A stretch of 6,995 bases of DNA from Bifidobacteriaceae bacterium (lineage in GTDB: Bacteria > Actinomycetota > Actinomycetes > Actinomycetales > WQXJ01): contig JAISTN010000352.1 in assembly GCA_031272565.1 (NCBI GenBank), positions 1 to 6,995 on the forward strand, given 5' to 3'. A program made the translations under genes and the position numbers. Shown here piece after piece: positions 1 to 5,038 of this stretch. The stretch's first letter is position 1, and each line of letters starts with the position of its first letter. The notes under the pieces are model-generated. The model was not told the origin of the DNA. It made no database searches and saw only the letters and a list, made by a program, of their open reading frames with translations.

Positions 1-77
1 AGACCCACGGCCACCACCACGATGACGAGCAGGCTGCAGATGATCTTGACGATCGTCACGATGATCTTCTTTGCCAT
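1..77 (-). CDS. N-terminus of a membrane-anchored or secreted protein (partial, cut by window edge)
   Basis: Only the first 25 codons are present; the rest lies beyond position 1. The peptide begins MAKKIIVTIVK and continues with about 15 mostly Ile, Leu, Val and Ala residues. A short Lys-rich n-region followed by a hydrophobic core is the pattern of a signal peptide or an N-terminal membrane anchor. I chose the ATG at 77-75 because a TAGCAT hexamer (90-85) ends seven bases upstream and there is no Shine-Dalgarno sequence, as in a leaderless transcript. An in-frame ATG at 86-84 overlaps that hexamer and is less likely. The gene is divergent from the phosphatase gene, with 103 bp between the starts. 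Function cannot be told from this fragment. That the frame is a real gene is inferred from the promoter and signal-like composition, not from family similarity. Confidence 0.55.
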   Translation of the reverse strand, partial: MAKKIIVTIVKIICSLLVIVVVAVG

Positions 78-84
78 GGAGATC

Positions 85-90
85 ATGCTA
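85..90 (-). promoter_or_regulatory. Probable -10 element of the minus-strand partial gene (TAGCAT, 7 nt before ATG)
   Basis: Read on the minus strand, TAGCAT is followed by seven bases and then the ATG at 77. This fits the TANNNT -10 consensus of actinobacterial housekeeping sigma factors, with the transcript starting at the start codon. No convincing -35 is visible. The same hexamer stands before the gene at 4643. Confidence 0.45.
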
Positions 91-168
91 ACCGGCCCGG
101 GCCCGCGGCGCTCAGCCCGGGGGAGCAAGCGCCCGGCCTGTCCTTGGCCCGTCCGGCCCCCGATGCCG

Positions 169-174
169 CACAAT
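169..174 (+). promoter_or_regulatory. Possible -10 element of the phosphatase gene (CACAAT, 6 nt before ATG)
   Basis: CACAAT ends six bases before the ATG at 181, the same spacing as the better matches in this window, but it has C where the TANNNT consensus has its first T. The intervening GGTGGG abuts the ATG and is too close to act as a Shine-Dalgarno. This is a weaker instance of the leaderless pattern. Confidence 0.3.
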
Positions 175-180
175 GGTGGG

Positions 181-684
181 ATGATCACGGTCAACATGGT
201 GTGTACGGGCAACATCTGCCGCTCCGCGATGGCGCAGATCGTGCTGCAGCAGGCCTTGGAGCAGGCGGGCCTGGCCGGCCGGGTGGCCGTGACCTCATCC
301 GGCATCTCATCCGAAGAGCACGGCAACCCGGTGGACCGGCGGGCCGCCCGGGCGCTGGTCGCCCGCGGCTACCCAGAGGGCCGCAGCCACCGGGCGCACC
401 GCATCACCCAGGCCGAAATCGAACAGCATGACTGGCTGATCGCCATGACCATGGGCCATGTCAAGGCCCTGGAGCGGCGCGGCGCGAACCCGGACCGGGT
501 CTACCTGCTGCGCCAATTCGACCCGGCCTGCACCGGTCAACCCCAGGGTTGGGAGCTTGACATTGACGACCCGTGGTACGGCGGGGCGGAGGACTTTGAG
601 CATTGCCTGGACCAGATCGAGGCCGCCATGCCCGGCCTGGTGAGCATCTTGGCGGCCAATGCTGACTACGGCCGGCGGGGGTAG
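181..684 (+). CDS. Low-molecular-weight protein tyrosine phosphatase
   Basis: Cytoplasmic phosphatase of the LMW-PTP family (167 aa; usual length about 150-165), which removes phosphate from protein tyrosines through a phosphocysteine intermediate. The P-loop CTGNICRS is at residues 8-15, giving nucleophile Cys8, Arg14 and Ser15. The general-acid loop DPWYGG lies near residues 130-135, with Asp130 as the expected acid. This pairing of an N-terminal CX5RS and a C-terminal DPW/Y is diagnostic and resembles mycobacterial PtpA. The residue after RS is Ala rather than the common Pro. The reading frame is open upstream to position 22, but that extension has no family character. Start 181 puts Cys at residue 8, as is normal, and has a -10-like hexamer just before it. 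The stop lies inside the start of the following Nudix-NYN gene, so the two are probably co-transcribed. Substrates cannot be inferred from the sequence. Confidence 0.93.
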   Translation: MITVNMVCTGNICRSAMAQIVLQQALEQAGLAGRVAVTSSGISSEEHGNPVDRRAARALVARGYPEGRSHRAHRITQAEIEQHDWLIAMTMGHVKALERRGANPDRVYLLRQFDPACTGQPQGWELDIDDPWYGGAEDFEHCLDQIEAAMPGLVSILAANADYGRRG

Positions 685-1663
685 AGGCTTGAGCAGCGCA
701 GTCCCCCCAACGTCAACCGACCAGGCGGATGGCTTTGTCGACTGCGCCTGCGGGCAACGTCACTGGGGTTTATGGGGGGCCGCCGGTTTGCTCTTGAGCC
801 GGCCAGCCCCGATGCCCGCTGACGCGGTGCCCGATGGCGCCGCGGGAACTCAGGCGGGCAGCGAGGTCTTGCTGCAACTGCGGGGTGCCAGGACCCACAA
901 CCCTGGCACCTGGAGCCTGCCAGGCGGTGCCCGCCGGACCGGCGAAAAGCCTTTGGCCACCGCCCTGCGGGAGGCGCAGGAAGAGGCCGGGATCGACCCG
1001 GCCGCCGTCAGCCCGCGCTGGTGGCGAATCGAAGCGCACGGCAACTGGACCTACACCACGGTGGCGGCCGAGGCCGCCCCTGGACTGACCGTGGCCCTGG
1101 GGCCGGCCGATTGGGAATCAGCCGGCCATGACTGGACCGCCAACCCGGCCGACGGCCGCCCCCTGCACCCCGGCTTTGCCGCCACCTGGCCGGCGCTGGC
1201 GCCGCTGCTGGGCGCCCGGCTAGAACTGATCGTGGACGGCGCCAACGTGGTCGGTTCGCGGCCGGACGGCTGGTGGCACGACCGGGCGGGCGCGGCCGGC
1301 CGCTTGCTTCAGGACCTGGCGGCGCTTGCCACCAGCGGCCTGGCGCAGGCGCTGATCGACCCGGCGGGGCCGGACGTGTCCGGTTGGTGGCCCGCCATCA
1401 CGCTGGTGGTAGAGGGCCAAGCGAAGCCCATCGCTGCCCAGCCCGGCGGCCCGTCCACGGTCAACGTGGTGGGGGCGCCGGGGGAGGGGGACGACCAGAT
1501 CGTCCGCGAAGCTGCTGCCGCCGTGGCCCGCCTGGAGGAAACCAGTCCCAACCCGGCATCGGCGGCCGTGGTGGTGACCGCGGACAAGTACCTGGCCCAG
1601 CGGGTCAAAGCCGCCGGGGCCCAGGTCATGACCCCGGGTGCCCTACGCCGGGCGCTGCCCTGA
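659..1663 (+). CDS. Fused Nudix hydrolase / NYN-PIN-like nuclease domain protein
   Basis: Two domains in one 334-residue chain. Residues about 25-185 form a Nudix hydrolase: a C29-x-C31-G-x-x-H-W-G segment, a glycine-rich strand, then a complete Nudix box from G90 to I112 (Gx5Ex7REUxEExGU) with metal ligands E105, E108 and E109. Family members cleave nucleoside diphosphates linked to another group; the substrate here is unknown. From about residue 189 a second domain starts with VDGANVVGSRPDGWW. D193 and N196 sit on a predicted first strand, and further acidic residues follow at D278/D279 and in VTADK (D309). Spaced Asp residues of this kind mark NYN/PIN-like metal-dependent ribonucleases, so I infer a nuclease fold. 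The ATG at 659 overlaps the phosphatase gene by 26 bp. A TTG at 689, just after that gene's stop and preceded by a G-rich stretch, is an equally reasonable start; residues 1-11 have no domain character. The gene is likely expressed with the phosphatase. A non-catalytic role of the C-terminal domain is possible. Confidence 0.85.
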   Translation: MLTTAGGGRGLSSAVPPTSTDQADGFVDCACGQRHWGLWGAAGLLLSRPAPMPADAVPDGAAGTQAGSEVLLQLRGARTHNPGTWSLPGGARRTGEKPLATALREAQEEAGIDPAAVSPRWWRIEAHGNWTYTTVAAEAAPGLTVALGPADWESAGHDWTANPADGRPLHPGFAATWPALAPLLGARLELIVDGANVVGSRPDGWWHDRAGAAGRLLQDLAALATSGLAQALIDPAGPDVSGWWPAITLVVEGQAKPIAAQPGGPSTVNVVGAPGEGDDQIVREAAAAVARLEETSPNPASAAVVVTADKYLAQRVKAAGAQVMTPGALRRALP

Positions 1664-1690
1664 GCCAAGCCATCTAGCCAGGCCGCTCAG
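1660..1690. terminator. Weak inverted repeat spanning two convergent stop codons
   Basis: CTGAGC (1660-1665) and GCTCAG (1685-1690) are perfect 6-base inverted repeats around a 19-base loop. They include the TGA of the Nudix-NYN gene and the TGA (minus strand) of the exchanger. Such a hairpin could slow polymerase from both sides, but there is no T-tract and part of the symmetry comes from the two facing stop codons. Low confidence. Confidence 0.22.
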
Positions 1691-2922
1691 CCGGTCTTAG
1701 GTGGCGCCTTGACGAAGGGCGTCTTCAACAGCGGCACAATGTGGCGCCGGCCGCGGATAAAGAAGAAGACCGCCGCCACGGCGTTGATGGCCGCAAGGAT
1801 CAGGCGGGCGTGTTCGTCCGGCAGGGCAAACTCGGCCGCGAACACAGCCAGCATGAACCAACAGCCAAAGGCCTGGATTCTCAGGTCGATCATGAGCGAC
1901 AAGGCCACCGCCGTGACCGAACCGGTCAGCAGGAACTCCTCCACCTGGTGGGCATCCAGTGGCAGCGAATAGGTGCCACCGCCCAGCCAGAAGGCAAACG
2001 GCAGCGAACCGACCAGTGCCGTCCACTGGTTGACCATCGAGGTCAACAGCATCAGCACGGCCCCGGCGGCGTTGTGGCGCGAAGCCAAGGTCAAGGCGAT
2101 GATGAACTCTGGTGCCTCGGAAGCCAGGGGCGCCAGCCATTGGATCAACAACGCCTCATTGATGTGCAACTGGTGGCCGGTTTCCACCAGCGAATCACAG
2201 AACGGCTCCGCGCCCAGGCCGATGGTGCCGGCGGCCACCACAAACATGGCCACCACCCAAGCCCGGCGCTGCCCCTTGGCCATGGTGCCCAGAAAGGCCG
2301 AAACCCCCACCAGGTTGGGTTCTTCGACCTCACCCCGGCTGGTGTACCACAGGAAGACGATGAACACGATCAGCAGCCCGCCGCCCAGGCCGGCGTGGAC
2401 CTGGGCCGTCAGCGGCGCCAGCACTGCGATCAGGGCGCCCAGGGCCAGAAACCCCATGGTGCCGCGGTGGTCATGGGTGATGTCGAGCCAGTCGGCGATG
2501 GCGCTGGCCCGCTGCTCAGTGCCGGCCCGCCGGGCCTGGCGCCGGCGCGAACTGATTCCCACTAGCACCACCAGCGGTAAGGCCAGGCCAATCAGCAACC
2601 GGGTGGCGCCGTTCATGTTGGCCGAGGCGTACGCCTCGTACTCCTGGTTGGTGCCGGCCGTGAACGCCAGGTAGACGTCCACGGCATACTCCGGCAGGAT
2701 CGCAACAATCGCCAGCAGAGCCATGGCCAGGGACCCGGTGATGTCCATTTCCGCCGTCTCGGCCGCCCATTCCAGCAGCGTGGCAGCACACCAGATGGCC
2801 AAGCCAAAGATGGCAATACCGACCGGGGCCGGGGGCTCAAACGGCCCCAAGGCCACAACCAACCCGGGGACCACCCCGGCCAGCGCCAAACCGATCCGCG
2901 TGTAGGCGGCGCGTGGTGTCAA
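1687..2922 (-). CDS. CaCA-type Na+/Ca2+ (or cation/H+) exchanger, integral membrane protein
   Basis: A 411-residue polytopic membrane protein with roughly ten or more hydrophobic segments. Two related motifs mark the inverted alpha-repeats of the Ca2+/cation antiporter superfamily. The first has AILPEYAVD (P77-E78), then NMNGATRLLIG about residues 102-112. The second has LASEAPEF (P271-E272), then TSMVNQWTALVG about 294-305. In this superfamily the paired acidic and Asn residues bind the ion between the two halves. A charged cytoplasmic loop (about 125-155) and a C-terminal basic tail are also visible. Actinobacterial relatives are commonly labelled sodium:proton exchanger; the ion cannot be told from sequence. 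The frame is open to a TTG at 3048. I prefer the TTG at 2922 because GGAGG stands five bases upstream, a TAGTCT hexamer lies further out, and the extra 42 residues do not look membrane-like or domain-like. The gene converges on the Nudix-NYN gene (23 bp gap) and diverges from the M20 gene. Confidence 0.87.
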   Translation of the reverse strand: MTPRAAYTRIGLALAGVVPGLVVALGPFEPPAPVGIAIFGLAIWCAATLLEWAAETAEMDITGSLAMALLAIVAILPEYAVDVYLAFTAGTNQEYEAYASANMNGATRLLIGLALPLVVLVGISSRRRQARRAGTEQRASAIADWLDITHDHRGTMGFLALGALIAVLAPLTAQVHAGLGGGLLIVFIVFLWYTSRGEVEEPNLVGVSAFLGTMAKGQRRAWVVAMFVVAAGTIGLGAEPFCDSLVETGHQLHINEALLIQWLAPLASEAPEFIIALTLASRHNAAGAVLMLLTSMVNQWTALVGSLPFAFWLGGGTYSLPLDAHQVEEFLLTGSVTAVALSLMIDLRIQAFGCWFMLAVFAAEFALPDEHARLILAAINAVAAVFFFIRGRRHIVPLLKTPFVKAPPKTG

Positions 2923-2927
2923 CAGGG

Positions 2928-2932
2928 CCTCC
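2928..2932 (-). promoter_or_regulatory. Shine-Dalgarno GGAGG that decides the exchanger start
   Basis: On the minus strand GGAGG is followed by five bases and TTG at 2922-2920, which is near-ideal spacing. This is the only clear ribosome binding site before a predicted start in the window, and it supports the shorter reading of the exchanger. Confidence 0.6.
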
Positions 2933-2960
2933 GGAGCTAGGGGGTATGCGAGCCGGTTGC

Positions 2961-2966
2961 AGACTA
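2961..2966 (-). promoter_or_regulatory. Probable -10 element of the exchanger (TAGTCT)
   Basis: TAGTCT on the minus strand would start transcription near 2954, leaving a leader of about 32 bases that contains the GGAGG. The same hexamer precedes the gene at 4720. It lies inside the longer reading frame reaching 3048, so if this promoter is used the longer protein cannot be made from it. No clear -35 is seen. Confidence 0.4.
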
Positions 2967-3029
2967 CCAGCCCAGCGCGGGCGCCATCGGCCACCGCCGC
3001 CGGTAGCGCCCACGGAGGATCACGAATCA

Positions 3030-3043
3030 GCCCATGAATGGGC
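3030..3043. promoter_or_regulatory. 14-bp palindrome in the divergent exchanger/M20 intergenic region
   Basis: GCCCAT and ATGGGC are separated by GA, giving six-base perfect arms. The site reaches the position where a -35 box for the M20 gene would lie (its -10 is at 3065-3070) and is upstream of the exchanger promoter. That placement fits an operator for a dimeric regulator, but only one copy is seen, so it may be chance. Confidence 0.25.
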
Positions 3044-3064
3044 CCCAACCGGCCGCCGCCGGGC

Positions 3065-3070
3065 TACCGT
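3065..3070 (+). promoter_or_regulatory. Probable -10 element of the M20 peptidase gene (TACCGT, 6 nt before ATG)
   Basis: TACCGT ends six bases before the ATG at 3077, and no Shine-Dalgarno fits in the interval. This matches the leaderless layout seen at other genes here. Confidence 0.45.
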
Positions 3071-3076
3071 TGAAGC

Positions 3077-4411
3077 ATGGCTACCCATGAACCAGCCTTC
3101 AGCCCGGCCGCGCTTGGCGACCACGCCTTGGCCATTGCCCAGGACCTGATCCGTTTCGACACCACCAACACCGGCGATGACGCCGCCCAAGGCGAACGCG
3201 CGGCCGCCGAATACGTCATCGGCCTGCTGCAAGACCTGGGCTACGAGCCGTTCTACGCCGAATCGGAGCCCCGGCGTGGCTCGGTTGTGTTGCGCCTGGA
3301 GGGGGCCGACGCCGCCCGCCCGGCCCTGGTGCTGCACGGCCACCTCGACGTGGTGCCAGCCGCAACCGCGGATTGGACGGCCGACCCGTTTGGCGCCGAA
3401 CTGCGCGACGGCTGCCTGTGGGGCAGGGGAGCGGTCGACATGAAAGACATGGACGCCATGATGCTGGCCGTGGTGGCGGACTGGACCAAGCGAGGCGTCA
3501 AGCCGCCGCGCGACATCGTGCTGGCCTTCCTGGCCGATGAGGAAGCCGGCGGCAAGCTGGGTGCCCACTGGCTGGTGGACCACCACCCGGACCTGTTCGC
3601 CGGCGCCACCGAGGCGGTGGGCGAGGTAGGCGGCTTTTCCACTTGGGTGGCCGGCCGGCGCGTCTATCTGATCCAGACGGCGGAAAAGGGCCTGGCCTGG
3701 CTGAAGCTGGTGGCCACCGGCACAGCCGGGCACGGCTCCGCCATCAACCCGGACAACGCCGTGGCCCGGTTGGCCGCCGCTGTCAGCGCCATCGCCGGCC
3801 ACGCCTGGCCGATGCACCTGACCCCCACCATGCAGGCCCTGCTGCGGGGCGTCGCAGACCTGACCGGCCTGCCGCTGGACCTGGCCGACCCGGCCTCGGT
3901 CCGGGCCGTGATCGACGCCCTGGGGCCGGCCCAGCGCTTTGTCGCCGCCTCGACCGCCACCGCCGTCAACGCCACCGGCCTGACAGCCGGTTACAAGGTC
4001 AATGTGGTGCCGGGCGAAGCCGCCGGCACCATCGACATGCGGCCACTGCCGGGGGACCACGATGCCGCCTGGGCTAAGGTCCGCGAACTTGCCGGCCCCG
4101 GAGTGGCCATTGAGGCGATCCACGACGACGTGGCGGTGGAGAACCCCTTCCCGGTGCCGCTGACTGAGGCGATGGCGGGCGCCATCGGGCAGGCCGACCC
4201 GTCCGCCACGGTGCTGCCCTACCTGCTGTCCGCCGGCACCGACGCCAAGGCCTTCAGCCGCCTGGGCATCCACGGCTACGGCTTTGTGCCGCTGGCCCTG
4301 CCACCGGACTTCGACTTCACCGCCATGTTCCATGGGGTCGACGAACGTGTACCGGTAGATTCACTCACCAGGGGCACCGCCGTGCTGGCGGATTTCCTGT
4401 TGCACTGCTGA
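3077..4411 (+). CDS. M20 family zinc metallopeptidase / dipeptidase-like hydrolase
   Basis: Cytoplasmic two-zinc hydrolase of the M20 (M20/M25/M40) family, 444 aa, a normal length. Active-site elements appear in family order. HGHLDVVP carries metal ligand H89 and D91. GRGAVDMKD carries the bridging D121. DEEAGG gives catalytic E155 and metal ligand E156. The acidic residue E183 in GEVGG and His419 in MFHGVDE complete the set. A lid/dimerisation domain runs from about residue 205 (KGLAWLKL, then GTAGHGS) to about 350, and the chain closes with a GTDAKAF segment. Family members hydrolyse dipeptides, N-acyl amino acids or related amides; the substrate here is unknown. The ATG at 3077 has a -10-like hexamer six bases upstream and gives a family-typical N-terminus. 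The gene is divergent from the exchanger and ends 16 bp from the convergent DUF5703-type gene. From memory, an M20 peptidase lies near mshC in other actinobacteria too, so the association may be old. Confidence 0.93.
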   Translation: MATHEPAFSPAALGDHALAIAQDLIRFDTTNTGDDAAQGERAAAEYVIGLLQDLGYEPFYAESEPRRGSVVLRLEGADAARPALVLHGHLDVVPAATADWTADPFGAELRDGCLWGRGAVDMKDMDAMMLAVVADWTKRGVKPPRDIVLAFLADEEAGGKLGAHWLVDHHPDLFAGATEAVGEVGGFSTWVAGRRVYLIQTAEKGLAWLKLVATGTAGHGSAINPDNAVARLAAAVSAIAGHAWPMHLTPTMQALLRGVADLTGLPLDLADPASVRAVIDALGPAQRFVAASTATAVNATGLTAGYKVNVVPGEAAGTIDMRPLPGDHDAAWAKVRELAGPGVAIEAIHDDVAVENPFPVPLTEAMAGAIGQADPSATVLPYLLSAGTDAKAFSRLGIHGYGFVPLALPPDFDFTAMFHGVDERVPVDSLTRGTAVLADFLLHC

Positions 4412-4427
4412 CAACCGCCCGTCCGGG

Positions 4428-4643
4428 CTACAACGTCGACTGGACCTTGAGGACCTTCCGTCGCAGCCAGACGCGCTTGTGTCCACCCCAGTAGTGGGCA
4501 GAGCGGGACATCTCCCACCGGCCATATTCGGCCTGGTCAGCTATCATCTGCCGGACTTCATGACGCGGCAGAGTGGGAGGCACAGTCATCACTCTGTATT
4601 CGTAGGAGCCGCCTTTGGCTAGCCACGCATCTTCCGTGTGCAC
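4428..4643 (-). CDS. DUF5703-type small actinobacterial protein
   Basis: A 71-residue basic protein of unknown function. The pattern YEYRV near residues 14-18, a central AEYGRWE (38-44) and the C-terminal VWLRRKV (58-64) match what I remember of DUF5703, a short family widespread in Actinomycetota. There is no signal peptide or membrane segment. The conserved aromatic and Arg/Lys residues suggest a small folded protein, possibly binding nucleic acid or a partner protein, but that is a guess. The start is a GTG at 4643-4641, chosen because TAGCAT ends six bases upstream and there is no usable Shine-Dalgarno. The gene is slightly less GC-rich than its neighbours (about 61 percent by hand count over 4441-4620). 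It faces the M20 gene end-to-end and shares a 76-bp divergent region with the acidic-tail protein. Confidence 0.8.
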   Translation of the reverse strand: MHTEDAWLAKGGSYEYRVMTVPPTLPRHEVRQMIADQAEYGRWEMSRSAHYWGGHKRVWLRRKVLKVQSTL

Positions 4644-4649
4644 CCTTGT

Positions 4650-4655
4650 ATGCTA
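4650..4655 (-). promoter_or_regulatory. Probable -10 element of the DUF5703-type gene (TAGCAT, 6 nt before GTG)
   Basis: Minus-strand TAGCAT, six bases, then GTG at 4643. It is the same hexamer as at 85-90. The short divergent region here carries one such element in each direction (the other at 4708-4713). Confidence 0.5.
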
Positions 4656-4707
4656 GCGTGCCCGCCTGGAAGGGGCCTTGGTCACAGTTGCGGGGCCGGT
4701 GAACTGC

Positions 4708-4713
4708 TAGTCT
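4708..4713 (+). promoter_or_regulatory. Probable -10 element of the acidic-tail gene (TAGTCT, 6 nt before ATG)
   Basis: TAGTCT ends six bases before ATG 4720; the interval GCTGAA offers no Shine-Dalgarno. The layout is leaderless. No good -35 was found at the usual 16-18 base spacing. Confidence 0.5.
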
Positions 4714-4719
4714 GCTGAA

Positions 4720-5013
4720 ATGATCGCTGAACCCCGCGCCGCCCTGGACCGCCTAACCGCTGCCTTGGATCAGCACTTCGCCGCCGCCGCCAGCGGAAGG
4801 GGCGAAGAAGATCCCGCCTACGTCTCCGCCTACAAGACGCTGATTGACGCTTTCGAAACCTATGACGAAGCTCTCTATGAGGCCTATGGCATCGACACCC
4901 CGTTCCTGGTCTACGACGAGGACGCGGAAGACATCGACGACGATGACGATGACGAAGATGACGATCTGGAAGACGATGACGACCTGTTCGACGACGACGA
5001 GGTTGACGCCTGA
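4720..5013 (+). CDS. Small conserved-type protein with helical N-domain and Asp-rich C-terminal tail
   Basis: A 97-residue, extremely acidic cytoplasmic protein. Residues 1-58 read as amphipathic helices (AALDRLTAALDQHF; YKTLIDAFETYDEALYEAYG) separated by a GRGEEDP turn. A short TPFLVYDED strand follows, then the tail: 25 of the 31 residues from D66 to D96 are Asp or Glu, interrupted only by single hydrophobics. I recall similar short proteins in other actinobacteria, sometimes labelled primosomal protein without support, so I give no function. A tail like this could mimic nucleic acid, bind divalent cations or act as a solubilising disordered segment; these are inferences. The base composition of the N-terminal part matches a real gene, and the start is fixed by a -10-like hexamer six bases upstream. 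Its stop codon lies in a hairpin shared with the convergent reductase gene. Confidence 0.82.
   Translation: MIAEPRAALDRLTAALDQHFAAAASGRGEEDPAYVSAYKTLIDAFETYDEALYEAYGIDTPFLVYDEDAEDIDDDDDDEDDDLEDDDDLFDDDEVDA
4915..5010 (+). repeat. GAC/GAT triplet-rich low-complexity tract coding the acidic tail
   Basis: The tail is encoded by a run of mostly GAC, GAT and GAA triplets with GAC and GAT mixed irregularly. The irregular mixing suggests selection for Asp rather than a recent pure triplet expansion, although slippage could still change its length between strains. Confidence 0.6.
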
Positions 5014-5038
5014 GGCTCTGGCGTAGCCTTCAGAGCCT
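5013..5038. terminator. Candidate bidirectional terminator hairpin between convergent genes
   Basis: AGGCTCTG (5013-5020) and CAGAGCCT (5031-5038) form a perfect eight-base stem around a ten-base loop. The hairpin starts on the last base of the acidic-tail gene's TGA and covers the stop codon and last two codons of the reductase on the other strand. By symmetry it would form in both transcripts. Only two or three T residues follow on the plus strand and none on the minus, so it is not a classic intrinsic terminator; T-poor hairpins are, however, common in actinobacteria. Confidence 0.42.

Noticed and set aside
22..180. N-terminal extension of the phosphatase frame to an ATG at 22
   Set aside because: The extension runs through the divergent intergenic region and the minus-strand gene start, and would place the catalytic Cys far from its usual position near residue 8.
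1741..2674. Plus-strand open frames of 274 and 233 codons opposite the exchanger
   Set aside because: Low-complexity Gln/Gly/Arg or Ser/Arg-rich translations without motifs; the opposite strand encodes a coherent multi-pass membrane protein with both alpha-repeats.
3020..4333. A 437-codon open frame antisense to the M20 peptidase
   Set aside because: Its product is rich in Gly, Gln, His and Arg with no family motif, while the sense strand carries the full M20 active site. Long antisense frames are expected in GC-rich codon-biased DNA.
4412..4427. GCCC-N4-GGGC as a terminator between the M20 and DUF5703-type genes
   Set aside because: Only four base pairs with no T-tract; expected often by chance in GC-rich DNA.
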